Notes: a model not told the origin generated them from the letters alone. A stretch of 64,000 nt of DNA from Enchytraeus crypticus (GCA_905160935.1 CAJHZI010000458.1:1127001-1191000), one strand, 5' to 3'; positions 45,590-56,920 are shown, counted from the stretch's first letter. Translations and numbers: made by a program.

Positions 45590-47882
45590 CTGCAACAACA
45601 ACATCATATATAGCATCAGTACCATCAATAGCATCAGTACCAGTTCTAGCATCAGTACCAGTAATAGCATCAGTACCAGTAATAGCATTAGTACCAGCAA
45701 TAACATCAGTACCAGTAATAGCATTAGTACCAGCAATAGCATCAGTATCATAAATAGCATCAGTACCAGTGTTAGCATCAGTACCATAAATAACATCAGT
45801 ACCAGTAATAGCATCAGTACCATAATAGCATCAGTATCATAAATAGCATCAGTACCAGTAATAGCATCAGTATCATAAATAACATCAGTACCAGTAATAG
45901 CATCAGTTCCAGCAATAGCATCAGTACCATAATACCATCAGTATCATAAATAGCATCAGTGCCAGTAATAGCATCAGTATCATAAATAGCATCAGTGCCA
46001 GTAATAGCATCAGTATCATAAATAGCATCAGTACCAGTAATAGGATCAGTGCCAAAAATTGCACTAATAGAATCAAATTCTTAAGTAGCATCAGTACTAT
46101 AAACAGCATAAGTGCTTCAACAGCACTAAGATAATTTTTTATTCACCAATTCTTGGCAGAAAGCACGCACAGATGCAATTGCATTGCAAAAAAGGGACAC
46201 AACAGAATATATATATAAAAGTGCAGATAAAAGTTTAACAATTTCAATTCTTCACGAACTGCAGAATAGTTAAAACGAGCATTTTTAAAATAGCGCCAGA
46301 ATTTATAACGAATAGTCGACAAAGAGTCATTGCTATATATGGCAAATTTACTTTTAATTTTTAAATAATCATTGTAATCGGGAGAGTCCAAATGCTGCTT
46401 AGCACTTAACTTATCATTAATTATTAAATTATGCAGGAATGTAAACCTATGGTATTCATATAATAAATCAAATGGCAAAAAACCGCAATACCACTGACAA
46501 TATAAAATATTGTTTTTATCAAATGTACGGAAAATCTTTGAGAAGACACTGTTGTACGCCCTAGAAAAGCTTTCCGTTTCAGATTTATTCAGTTGTACAG
46601 CTGGAATACCATAAAGTAGAACTGGCACTGCTTGCATACGAATTAGCTTTAAGAGAATATCGATTGAAGCTTTCGTTCCCAATCTGCCCAATATAATGTT
46701 AGCCGAGGTGTAAAATTTTCCTCTGGTTTCGTGCCATTCACATTTGAAATATTTTGCACTTACAATCGTTTGTCCAAGGTTTTTTATTTTATCAATCCAG
46801 CTAATAGGCTCTTTTCTTACGTTCAAAAGCTTACAAGGAGCCTTATATCGTGGTCCAATTCGCATACAATGACATTTAGATATGTTAATGGGGAGATCTA
46901 ACTTATCAAATTCCCATGTCACCGATATCAAATAATTTCTGTAAGTCACTTACAGAGATACTAAGTAAAATTAAATCGTCTGCGTACATGTAACTATTAC
47001 AGCAACGGAAATTTATTCGACAACCATTGGTAATCATCAGTAGCATCTAATAGCGGCAGTAGCATCAACATCATCCATACATCAATAGATTCAATATATT
47101 ACAACATCATGAATCCCCAACCGATATTTATCAGGTAAGCCATACATAAAAACTGACCCCAATTGACACTCGGTGTTTCGGAGTTTAAATCGATTTTTGA
47201 CTTGACGTCATAGATAAAAATCATCGACTGTAGCAATAATTAATTATTGATAACAATTATAATTATTTATCTAGTCCACCGGTCGATCTACTTACTTTAT
47301 AGGCAAGTGCATAGATGACAGGACGTCCAATAAATACAGCCTGAGCTCCGAGAGCGAGAGCTTTAAGTACATCTGTACCCGTCCTCACTCCCCCGTCCAG
47401 ATAAACCTCACACCTCCCCCTCACAGCTAACACCACCTCCCTCAAAACATCCATCTGTTCAGCAATCAGTCGCAATAATTAATCGTTAAATTAGTCACCT
47501 ACTGTATATCTTGTGTCATGACAACGCTGAATAGCAGAATGAACTGCATAATTATAATAATAATATTTTTTATGCCCTGGACTGTATAAGGCCCTGGGCT
47601 AAAATATAAGATAAAAAAGACTTTATTTAATTAAAAGAAAGATGAACAAATATTTAAAATAGTTCCTCTACGCTCTGGGAGGCCGCATTCGCCAATGTGC
47701 CACGAATGCATCCAGCATTAAAACGCTGGAGTGCGATAGACAGGCGCTGCTAAAGAAAGGCTTTTTCACGCTGGTCGCCTGTAATGGCACTGGTTCTACT
47801 GCCTAATTCGTTTAAGAAGTCAGACGCGGCAGAGTTGATGGGGCTCAATGTCTCATTATGTCCCAATGTCTTATTGTTATTA

Positions 47883-47920
<38 letters not shown>

Positions 47921-50900
47921 GTCATCATCATCGTCATCATCATCCCTTGAATCCCAGTTTAACTAGGGTGATGATACGAATAGACTGTCTCAAATCCTCT
48001 CTGTCCTACATCATATAATCTGTCAATCCCCTATTTGACGTTCCATTCGTTTAAATTTTTTTAGCAGTAATAATAATAATAATAATTCTTACTATTGTCA
48101 AGGTTTAACGTCCGTTTCCACATACAAGAATGATGTCTGGGACGTCAAAATATGAAGATAATTGGACTAGCCTAAAAGTAAAACAACTGATTTCATTGGT
48201 GGGTTCCGCGTGCAGACAAAGTCTGCAGCTCTGTAAGGAACGAGGTTTGACTCACTCAGAGGCTGTACATGATAATAAGACAAAGCTCGAGATCAGGTCT
48301 ACGGTTCTCATGAAATAAAGTAGAACTCAGTTTGCTAATAGGTTAAGTAAAGTTGTGGCTGTCATTGAACGAATGCTTACGAATTGCACAGAACTGATAT
48401 AACCGATACCAGGACAATATACCAATGAAAAATAGCGTTAGATATCCACGCTGCTGATCGGTAAAGTAAAAAAGCTGGTAAAGCTAAGATTAACTTCAGT
48501 TTCCTCACTCGAAAGCGATGTCAGTGACGGGCAAGCCCAGGATTTGAACCCCGCACATACTGATCCTCGGTAGATGCAGTCTTCAAATCCAGTGCTATCT
48601 CCACACACTGGCAATCTTCTACGACAGGAAAATGATAGCAAACATTAGAAAAATGTACTACAAAAAAATGACTACTAATATTTTCCATATTTTCTTAGCT
48701 TTAGCCTTAAATTGTAACAAATGGCAATGCTTTAATTGCTTTCTGATAGCCGAAAGTCTTGTGCACGAAAGAAAAAACGAAATTACATTCTCTCAACTAA
48801 AGCTGTAAGTGACCTGCACCACTAAGTGACCTAATCACTAAGTGACCTAATCACTAAGTGACCTGCACCACTAAGTGACCTAATCACTAAGTAACCTGCA
48901 CCACTAAGTGACCTAATCACTAAGTGACCTACATCGTTAAATGACCCACGATACTAGCTAGGTGACCTACATCACTAAAGTGAACTAAATAATTAGGTGG
49001 CATACTCCCGAAGTGGCTTACAATAGTCTAAATGGTCTAAGTGACCTACACCATTATGCAACATTCGTTTGGCTTAAAAATTATATGCTGCTCATTACCT
49101 GATGCGAATAATTAACCGTCGGTTGATAGTTTTCTTGCCCAGGAATCTTGTTCTCATCCTTTTTCTAGACCTTCTTATGACTTTCATAATATAAACTTTG
49201 TTTTAGTTTAGAAATTGTTTTTATCTTGCAAATGGCTTCTTGATAGGCTTCTGAATTTCTTAATAACGTATGGCTAAAGTCATGAAATGTTAAATGACAG
49301 ATCCTGAGGTGATTGGAACTCTCGTGGGTTCGAATCCCGGCAGCGCTGATCTGAGAGTAAAATCTCAGACATTCACTGGACTGGCTACACGGAAAATGGA
49401 ATAAATTGCCTAACGGTTTAAACATGTGGTATTAAAAAGTGATAAATATCAACGTAGTTGATCATTGCACTATGATGTCTGTTGTTTACTTTTACTTCTT
49501 CGGACTTCTCTCAGTGGACCATGCTCATACCACTAGCGACCTACCGAGGCTGGAGCGGTATCTAGCTGACGACCTCCGTGGTTTGATACGAGTATCCCCG
49601 CCACACCCAGGCTGACTGCCTTCTCCGCATCTCTCGCTAGAACGATAACAACATACAATTTGTCCAGTCTCTATAATAGTATCTCAGTATTTCATATAGT
49701 CATCATCATCATCATCCTCCCTTAAATCCCAGTTTAACCACGGTCGGGATACAAATAGACTGTCTCAAATCCTCTCTGTTCTACATCATATTATCAGTCA
49801 ATCCTCTGTTTGAGACTTTTCCTTTCGTTTAAATTTGTATAGCAACTTCTGTAGCCTAGGCTACCAACGGAAAGCCCTTTCTGACGTTGGTATGGATCAT
49901 AGTGCTTTAGTAGCCTTCTACGACACGTGCAGTCACTGGTTGGTAAATTTTTCAAATAACCCGGACACTACACGGGGAAGAGTATTTCTTCAGTATTTCA
50001 TATAGTAACGAGTACTAATGTCCTTCTCAAGCTGTTCATCTGATTGTGTTGCTAAAAGAAATTTAGATAAATGTTGAAGTTAAAGTGTATGCATGTTTAA
50101 CGTCATTTCAGTTCCACAAGTATGCATGTAAATGTACTTACGCTACGAACAGAGCTATGGCTCTTTTAAGGTAACCTCTTTTGTATTGTTATTTGTTTAT
50201 CTAACTACATGCACGTTCCTATTTGTTGTATAATCTGTGCTGCGATGAACATATAAACGATACTAAACGATGCACTGTCAGAGACGTTCCGCATAGGATT
50301 CGAACCAATGCGGTCTGGCTCATCAGGTCAGCGTGCTGATACATGGGTCACCAAACATTTATCATATTGTTATTTATCCTTCGACCATTTGAAATAATCA
50401 AGTAGTTTGAAAATCTTGCTGAAAATCTATTCGAGAACTCTGAAAGCTTTTACCTGAATGATCTTAGCCACAGTAAGCTCGTCCCAAAGATACAAGCTCA
50501 AGACTTTAGGCCCATCAATCCTTTTACTTTCTAATGAATATTGCGGTTTTATTCATGTACCACAGGAAATAAGAGGAATAGAGTTAAGACCAAGACATGG
50601 GATGTTGGATGATTCGATAACAAATTCCCATATAGAACTGAAAAGGAAAGCTGAGGATAGAATTGGTTGGAAGAGTTATATGCCATGAACCTGCGTTAAG
50701 CAGTGCACTAGAATAAGATTCATAGCCCACTTCTCTTGTTCTTTCATTTTTCATTAGAATTTATTGGAATTCTAGTAGAATTTTTCTACGAGGATTTTCT
50801 AATATATTTGTCTAATATCCTAGCTATAATTATATAGACGAGCGAACAAGGTGTCAACCGCTGGGGGAAATGCATAGAGCATTTTATAATGCTACAATGT

Positions 50901-53900
50901 ATTACACTAGGACCGTCAATCTCATCTCATTATTGTGTGATAGTAATGTTGTAAGGGGGCATTAACTGACCCTCGTACAAAACTTTAGAACAATAAGCCT
51001 ATAATTCTTAATCACAGCTTGATTTAAAGTTTGGTAGTGGATAGAACAGCTAACTTCTACTGTCCATGACCTCATCTTTATTTTTTCATTAGCTTGTGAA
51101 AAAATATGCCTTTAGATGATTTCTCAATGTCTTCTTCACCTTATTCAGCTTAGCCTCCTCTTACGGTAACAGCGACATTTGCTTGGTCTCCTCCGTAGTT
51201 TTCCATACACAGTAACACAACAGCGGCAAAAGTCTATCTATTACATTAGTCTATGCTTCCAAACACGGTAACACAACAGCGGCAAAAGTCTATCTGTTAC
51301 ATTAGTCTATAGTTAATAAGCACTATACAAGGTCCTACCATTGAGCACACCCTTGACGACCACAGGGAGCCTAGTGATGGAGATGAGCCATGACACATCG
51401 CTCCACGTGTTGGATGAGTCAAACAGCGTCATAGTGTACTCGAGCTGATCCTGCTGTGACATGTCAGCGTGCTCCACCTCGTCCAACAGGTTCACGTATC
51501 TACGTGGTTATATTGGCTTATAACCACGTGATTATACCAGGCTATAACCACGTGTTTATACTGGGTTATAACCAAGTGGTTATACCAATTCATCAGATTT
51601 ACTTATCTACATAGTTCTAAAAGGCCCATTGGGCTCAAACCGCTTGGCTATACTTGTTCAATGGTCTCTTTTTTTATTAAAATCGATACAATGGTGGGTG
51701 ATATTATGCATCCATATTACAGAGAGAGAAAGAGAGAGATAGGTTTCATATGAGAGTGGACCATGTGGATTATATATCAAATAAATTTTCATAATTAAAT
51801 TAACTTGGTTGTGTCATATGACTAGAATTTGATTATATTGAATGACTAAACCTTGGTTGCGTCATACAACAGAACTTTGGTTGCGTCATGTCATGTGACA
51901 ACTGCAAGTTGACAATCCTATTCGCCTTTATTTACCAACATTTGGTAGTTTCGACTTGGCTGCAAAGCGTGAACAAAGCAACTGACTACACTAACTATAT
52001 ATAGTTAGTGTAATCAGTTGCAATAGATTTACACATTAAGAGAAACATTTTCTGAAACCTTTTTTCGTCAGAAACTTATATACAGTATACTCCTGGCGAG
52101 ATACCGCAGCTGGGTCAAACATAGAATAAAAGCGCCATGCTTAAAAATAGAGATACATGTATATTGCAAGGGTTTAAATATATTGAATGGTCTTTTAATA
52201 TGATTAGCCGTTAACAAATCACGGCTAACAGTTACAGCAAATCAGAAAACGGGAAGATACTCAATTTGTTTAACTAATTATCGCTGATTAGTTGAATACC
52301 GACCTCGCCACTGGCGCCATGTCGGTAAGATATCCGACAGCGAATCAGTATGTGAGGGTTCAAATCCTGAGCCCGCACGTCACTGATATTGCCTTCAAGA
52401 GATGATACTGGCGTTAACAGTGGCTGTACAGCTTTTAGCTTATTTATCGTTAGTTTTAGTTAGTTAGTTGATTGTTAGTTAGTTCGTTTGGGTGAACAGG
52501 ATTGTTTTCTCATGGAATGACGCCCCTGCCCAGTAAATGTTAGTCGAAGCTGAGGAAGGCACAGGGGCCCACCTCGTCATAAGCATAATCCCCCCCCCCA
52601 AAGAAAAATGTTTTACAAAAAGGAATGTTATTGATGATTTAAAGATCCACTCGTATCTGGACATGAAGAGGAAAACGAAAAATAGAGATGAATGGATGCG
52701 TTATTTACCATGGACCTGCCAGTAGGCAGTACACTAATTAGTTGAAGCTAATGAAAAAAAGAAGTAGACACGCATTATAGTGAAATGATTAACCATGTTG
52801 ATATCTATCACTTTTAATACCACATGTTTAAACCGTTAAGCAATTTAGACCATTTTCCGTTTAACAAGTCTAGTGAATGTCCGAGATTTTACCCTCAGAT
52901 CAGCGCGGCTGGGATTCGAACCCTAGTGGGTTCACCTCAGGATCTGTCATTGAAAAGTTCATGACGTCACCCCTACACTATTAAGACAGATAGTGTTGCT
53001 CGATACATACGAGGATTAAGACTACAGCTCGATACATTAAGACTTTCTAAGTGAAGTGAGAGATATACGCATATGGAGTTCTGTTGACGCTGTTGAGGAA
53101 GAGATCTCTTCGTCTGCCCACCAAAGGTCCCACTGAGTTAGAGTCTATGGTGATGACGAGAGCCTTGAAGCCCAGGGTCTCGGCGGTGCTCACGAGGCGC
53201 TGCACCAGACCTCTGTGCTTGAAGATGTACATGTTGAGGAACCTCAGCCCCTCAGGCGCCGCCCTCACCAGGTCGCTGAGAGGCACCGTGGCGTGAGAAC
53301 TCACCGTGTACAGGGTCCCCGCGCCTGCCACACCTGCGTGAGAGCAGAATTGTTTCAATATAATCGATTGCAAGTATTGAAATATAATCCAACGTCAGAT
53401 AGGGCATTCGGTTGGTGAGCGCCTAGGCTCGAGAAGTTGCTAAAAAATTTAAACGAATGGAAGTCTCAAATAGGGGATTGGCTGGTGCTGTGGTGTAGGA
53501 CAGAGAGGATTTGAGACAGTCTGTTTGTATCCCGACCCTGGTTAAATTGGGATTCAAGGGAGGATGATGATGATGATAAAATCTTAAAATACAATAGCAG
53601 GAAAAATACATTAACCACTAATTATATAACTTAAAACGTATAACGTACTCTTTATAAGAGGCGATTAAGCAGGAGCTAAGGTTTTCAGTTATAAGTAACG
53701 TCCCTCAAAAGTCATATATGTCTCAAGGTCTAAAGACAGGATTCGATTTGCTGAGGTTTGGAGGCGTTCGACTTCCAATTCGGTCTGCCGACCTTTACAT
53801 TGGTTGAAAACCAAACCTACCTTGTGGTCGACTTTGATGACCCTAGTTCAGGTATATGGTGGGGGTTGGGTGGGGTTGATATAATAAGGATTTAAGTTTA

Positions 53901-54929
53901 ATAGATACTAAATTTAATCCTGAGGGTGGTGATGTATATGATCTCGCCATAGATCGTGATTGGTGGAGGAGGAAGGTTGTAAGAGACTACTCTAGTGTCC
54001 ACAAGGAGACGCCATAGAGTTTTGATGATAATGTGAAATTTACTGTAAATGTACAATATATGAAGCCGGTGATGATGTCAGTACGATATCCGGCAGTGGA
54101 TCAGAATTTGCGGGGTTCAAATCCTGAGCTCTCCCATCACTGATATCGCTTTCGAGAGAAGATGAAGTTGACGTAAACATCGGCTTTACAGCTTTTATAC
54201 TATACATGTATATTGTATGCATAGTGTGTACATGTATATTCGAATTGTACGATAGCTCTTCCCTAGATATTTCTATCGTTCAATTTTGCAATGAGGCAAT
54301 AATTTTTAACTCTGGCAACTATCAATTGTGTGAACAGGCTGTGTGAATTTGTCATTAAATTATAGCACTGCTTCAAATTTTTTTATCACCACATATTCTA
54401 TTAATATTTATATTTCAATGAAAATAAGAAACAAATATTTCATTTTATTACCGGGGGCCGTGAGATTTATTTTATTTTGCACAGGCCAACGTTAAGCCAA
54501 GGTCAAGGTCAACGTTAAGTTAACGTCGAGTGCTCGGGACGTTTAAACTTGATGATCTCGTTAACAGTTCACGCCCACACATCTATGATACTCTAGGCAG
54601 CGACAGTTCAAGGTCTTTCAAACATTTATGATATTCTAGGTAGCGACAGTTCAAGGTCTTTCAAACATTTATGATATTCTAGGTAGCGACAGTTCAAGGT
54701 CTTTCAAATATCTATGATATTCTAGGCAGCAGCAGTTCAATTACTTTCAAATTTCTATGATATTCTAGGCAGCACTATACCAGCTTAGTTCTACACGCTT
54801 TGTAACAATCGAGAAACAGCCGAGAGCTCGAGCACATTATGTGATAAACAGAATCCAGATTCTGAAGCTGAAATAAAACGAAATAAAAATTATATATACG
54901 TGTATATAGATATATATATACACAAAGAG

Positions 54930-55001
<72 letters not shown>

Positions 55002-55592
55002 CTCTTTGTGGACACTAGAGTAGTCTCTTACAACCTTCCTCCTCCACCAATCACGATCCATGGCGAGATCAAAAATATAAAAAGTAAAAATTACTGAAAT
55101 GATATCGCACGATAAGGAATATGTCAGAAGGAATTGAGCAAACCGGAAGCAGTTCCTCTCTCAGCCTGGACGTGGGCCCTGGCGTGGGATGAGCTGGGAC
55201 TGACACACACCGGGAAGTCGATCCTGTGACCCAGCACAGTGGTGGACGTGTCCGCCTGAGACACGTCCCTCAGTACACGAGGCAGTATTCGTAATCTACA
55301 CACATTCAATACAACACAAGCATTCACAGTGCTACTGTATACGTCTACTATCTACAAATGAAATATTCGTTTCCCGTGTTAATAATAATAATATTATAAT
55401 AATAATAAAATAATAATAATAATAATAGTAATAATTTCCATGACTTTGCAAAGATTTAATGTAGTCTGCTTCAGCAATTCTTTTAAGCCGATTGATGACC
55501 TCGAGTAGCCGGGCGGCGATTCAGCACACATTGCTTGAATCGTTTTTATCAAACCTCAGGTTCTTTACACCAGGGTAGTAGTAGTAGTAGTA

Positions 55593-55624
<32 letters not shown>

Positions 55625-56474
55625 GGTTTAACGTGCGTTTCATCACCCAAGGATGATGTCAGGGACGTCCCCACAGTACACATCATTGCAGGTCAATTCA
55701 CCCAGACCAATCTGCAAAAGAAATGTGCTGAGGAAAACGACAAGTCCAGAACATTTGAAAATCGTTAAATTCACAAGTCTGAAGGGGCAACTAATCAAGT
55801 AATGAGGAAGGCAACGAGAAGTTTCATCAGAAAAAAACCTTTCTCAAGCACGATTAAGGCAGAGCCTTTGGTGACTTTTTTCTCCCGCGAATTGAAATAG
55901 TAATTTTTCATTTTTGATAATCTTATCTTAGCTCCTCTTATCACTTCACCCTCCCTCACTCAAGCCTCTACTGTTAGTGAACGTCCATCTCTTGAAGCGC
56001 TCAACTGTAACTGACGCTAAATCCTATTTAGTCTTCACTTGTTCCGATTCCGCCTACCTGACGTCAGTTTCTGCTTTCAACAGAACAAAGTCTACTATGT
56101 CAGTATGTGCGGGGTTCACATCCTGGGCTTGCCCGTCACTGACATCGCTTTCTAGTGAGGAAACCGACGCTAACATTAGCTTTTCTTTTTTTGCCATTGT
56201 TTGGACATTGGTAATCTGATCAATAGCTTGTGGACATATTGCGTGTTATTTATTATTTCAGATGATCATTGAGCGGTTGATATAATTGATTAACTGATTG
56301 ATTCATTGATTGACTGATTTATTGAAAGGTTGCGGCAGAATCGTACCTCTTGAACGCTCGTCTATTGTCAGAGTGGCTGACAGATAACTCGGAGCCTCCA
56401 TTGAAGAAGTTCCAGGATTCTCTTGGTAGACATTCCTCAGCGAATTTCTCGAAATCTCTCAGGCTCCTCATCAT
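45482..56474 (-). CDS. HAO2: HAO2-like FMN-dependent 2-hydroxyacid oxidase, complete gene, seven exons
   Basis: Oxidises 2-hydroxy acids to 2-oxo acids with release of H2O2, normally in peroxisomes. Exons on the minus strand: 56474-56347, 55295-55144, 53333-53069, 51499-51339, 49636-49545, 47454-47296 and 45589-45482. All phases match, giving 354 residues (family about 350-370). Start ATG at 56474 or the next ATG at 56471. The FMN and catalytic residues are kept: Tyr129, Thr155, Asp157, Arg167 region (GRRRD), Lys231 (VVVKGV), His255 and Arg258 (SNHGGRQLD), [21 protein letters not shown]. Compared with plant glycolate oxidase, the pocket has Phe23 for Tyr24, His107 for Trp108 and Asn127 for Gln127. 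The first fits the HAO2 subgroup as I recall it; His107 is unusual. The predicted protein ends LPLIT, without a peroxisomal SKL-type signal. Overall motifs favour HAO2 over HAO1. Confidence 0.93.
45600..46130. repeat. 18-bp minisatellite in the last HAO2-like intron
   Basis: About 28 units of TAGCATCAGTACCAGTAA with TATCATAAA variants. It comes within about 15 bases of the exon 7 acceptor. Remnants on the far side of the LINE (46.9-47.07 kb) show that the LINE landed in the array. Confidence 0.94.
46135..47035 (-). mobile_element. 5-prime truncated LINE, reverse transcriptase with intact YADD
   Basis: Minus-strand frames carry [14 protein letters not shown] (YADD at 46975-46986), then after one frame break [29 protein letters not shown] and [18 protein letters not shown] down to a stop at 46143. 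A single frame break near 46920-46950 is visible, so it inserted recently. It differs from the LINEs at 3.3 and 33 kb. It sits in the intron in the sense of the host gene. Confidence 0.88.
47296..47454 (-). CDS. HAO2: HAO2-like exon 6
   Basis: [53 protein letters not shown]. Donor GTAAGT, phase 0 at both ends. Confidence 0.95.
47655..47865 (-). other. Possible fossil of a mobile-element coding region
   Basis: Minus-strand translation shows [20 protein letters not shown] and [13 protein letters not shown]-like stretches. By memory these resemble a protein segment common in element-rich invertebrate genomes. It is broken and short. Family not assigned. Confidence 0.35.
47880..47945. repeat. 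(TAA)n and (CAT)n microsatellites
   Basis: AATAATAAT run followed by a CATCAT run, leading into repeat F. Confidence 0.93.
47946..48062 (+). repeat. Repeat F copy
   Basis: CTTGAATCCCAGTTTAACTA, GACTGTCTCAAATCCTCTCT, CCTATTTGACGTTCCATTCG. Confidence 0.87.
48063..48150 (+). repeat. Repeat C fragment
   Basis: (AAT)n, AAGGTTTAACGTCCGTTTCC, ACATACAAGAATGATGTCTG. Confidence 0.85.
48470..48577 (-). repeat. SINE A, head-truncated
   Basis: GCTAAGATTAACTTCAGTTT, CGAAAGCGATGTCAGTGACG, GGATTTGAACCCCGCACATA. Confidence 0.92.
48808..48975. repeat. 16-bp minisatellite
   Basis: CACTAAGTGACCTAAT and CACTAAGTGACCTGCAC units, degrading to the right. Confidence 0.9.
49256..49497 (+). repeat. SINE B copy
   Basis: GATCCTGAGGTGATTGGAAC, B-box GGGTTCGAATCCCGG, CTCAGACATTCACTGGACTG. 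The A-box is changed (TAACGTATGGC). It ends about 50 bases downstream of oxidase exon 5, in the following intron. Confidence 0.92.
49545..49636 (-). CDS. HAO2: HAO2-like exon 5 with the catalytic histidine
   Basis: Completes Ala, then [20 protein letters not shown] and [10 protein letters not shown]. Holds the general-base His255 and substrate Arg258. Acceptor AG at 49638-49637, donor GTAGGT. Confidence 0.94.
49700..49930 (+). repeat. Repeat F copy, longest in the window
   Basis: (CAT)n, TAAATCCCAGTTTAACCACG, GGTCGGGATACAAATAGACT, GCCTAGGCTACCAACGGAAA. Confidence 0.87.
50560..50715 (+). repeat. Repeat H, LINE 3-prime tail
   Basis: GATGATTCGATAACAAATTC, CTGAAAAGGAAAGCTGAGGA, TGCCATGAACCTGCGTTAAG, AGTGCACTAGAA. 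Confidence 0.75.
51339..51499 (-). CDS. HAO2: HAO2-like exon 4
   Basis: [44 protein letters not shown]. Holds Lys231. The acceptor used, ACGTAG, is weak, but it is the one that keeps the frame. Confidence 0.9.
51978..52021. repeat. 44-bp palindrome
   Basis: GCAACTGACTACACTAACTA and its reverse complement meet with no loop; one mismatched pair. Confidence 0.93.
52306..52440 (+). repeat. SINE A copy, older variant
   Basis: CGCCACTGGCGCCATGTCGG, GGTTCAAATCCTGAGCCCGC, GGCGTTAACAGTGGCTGTAC, AGCTTTTAGC. Shares the CTGTACAGCTTT end with 11699 and 54061. Confidence 0.92.
52500..52735 (+). repeat. Repeat H copy
   Basis: CCCCTGCCCAGTAAATGTTA, GATGATTTAAAGATCCACTC, GGACATGAAGAGGAAAACGA, CATGGACCTGCCAGTAGGCA. 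Confidence 0.87.
52752..52985 (-). repeat. SINE B copy
   Basis: GTAGACACGCATTATAGTGA, CACATGTTTAAACCGTTAAG, CAGCGCGGCTGGGATTCGAA, CATGACGTCACCCCTACACT. Confidence 0.93.
53069..53333 (-). CDS. HAO2: HAO2-like exon 3
   Basis: [64 protein letters not shown], ending NRTPY plus GC. Contains His107, Tyr129 and Thr155. It has three more residues between ID and GRR than plant glycolate oxidase. Confidence 0.94.
53400..53578 (-). repeat. Repeat F copy
   Basis: GGGCATTCGGTTGGTGAGCG, AACGAATGGAAGTCTCAAAT, GTATCCCGACCCTGGTTAAA, (GAT)n end. Confidence 0.87.
53890..54017 (+). mobile_element. LINE ORF2 C-terminal fragment
   Basis: Frame reads [33 protein letters not shown] and stop, typical of the DRxxWRxxV end of LINE ORF2. 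A reverse copy lies at 54990-55075. Confidence 0.7.
54061..54198 (+). repeat. SINE A copy, older variant
   Basis: GAAGCCGGTGATGATGTCAG, GGGGTTCAAATCCTGAGCTC, GATGAAGTTGACGTAAACAT, CGGCTTTACAGCTTTT. Confidence 0.92.
54585..54778. repeat. 43-bp minisatellite
   Basis: Four to five units of GATATTCTAGGTAGCGACAG plus TTCAAGGTCTTTCAAACATT. Confidence 0.94.
54921..55010. repeat. Perfect 90-bp palindrome with a TA core
   Basis: CACAAAGAGATGCC at the left and GGCATCTCTTTGTG at the right enclose a pure (TA)n core. Confidence 0.95.
54990..55075 (-). mobile_element. LINE ORF2 C-terminal fragment, reverse copy
   Basis: Minus-strand frame [20 protein letters not shown], nearly identical to 53945-54015. 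The (TA)n tract follows its 3-prime end. Confidence 0.7.
55144..55295 (-). CDS. HAO2: HAO2-like exon 2
   Basis: [50 protein letters not shown] plus one base. Donor GTTTGC, acceptor TGTGTAG. Confidence 0.94.
55380..55432. repeat. (AAT)n microsatellite
   Basis: Interrupted AAT run beside oxidase exon 2, in intron 1. Confidence 0.93.
55574..55750 (+). repeat. Repeat C copy
   Basis: (GTA)n, (AAT)n, AAAGGTTTAACGTGCGTTTC, GGATGATGTCAGGGACGTCC, CACAGTACACATCATTGCAG. Confidence 0.9.
56095..56190 (+). repeat. SINE A, head-truncated
   Basis: GTCAGTATGTGCGGGGTTCA, CCGTCACTGACATCGCTTTC, GAGGAAACCGACGCTAACAT. Confidence 0.92.
56347..56474 (-). CDS. HAO2: HAO2-like exon 1
   Basis: [42 protein letters not shown] plus two bases. 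FFNGG takes the place of the YYxSG of glycolate oxidases. Donor GTACGA. Confidence 0.9.
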
Positions 56475-56636
56475 CTAGTGTTGATATGTCAGTCACAGTT
56501 CCACCAACACTGTTCAGTTATAAATGTTCAATATGGCTAAAAGTCTTTATAAAAAGGCAAATTAGCAGGTTTAAATTATTCCTGGCTTGTGATACCGATG
56601 CTAAATTGGTAGTATTTTCGTTCACTGTCAAATATC

Positions 56637-56920
56637 TATACGTGTTTGACAGTCAACGAAAGTAATAACAATTATGGCTGGAGCCAGTGGCGATGTCGGT
56701 AGGTTATTTGACCGCGGATTAGTATGTGCGGGGTTCAAATCCTATACACCTGTAAAAGCCAATGTTTACGTCAGCTTCTTCACTCAAAAGCGATGTCAGT
56801 GACGGGCGAGTCCATTATTTGAACCCCGCACATACTAATCTGCGGTCGAATAACCTACCGAAATCGTCACTGGCTCCAGCCGTAATCGTTATTACTTGTG
56901 TTCACTGTCAAACACGTATA
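56637..56920. repeat. Palindrome of two SINE A copies with mirrored flanks
   Basis: Plus-strand SINE head at 56675-56745 and a nearly full reverse SINE at 56752-56880. Mirror symmetry extends about 35 bases beyond both heads (GTTTGAC and GTCAAAC, GTAATAACAATTA and TAATCGTTATTAC). Arms 56637-56740 and 56817-56920. It begins about 160 bases upstream of the oxidase ATG. Confidence 0.9.

Noticed and set aside
45482-46109. Leu-Met rich and Ser-Thr-Ile rich frames on both strands
   Set aside because: Products of the 18-bp minisatellite; only the final 35 codons on the minus strand (HAO exon 7) are real.
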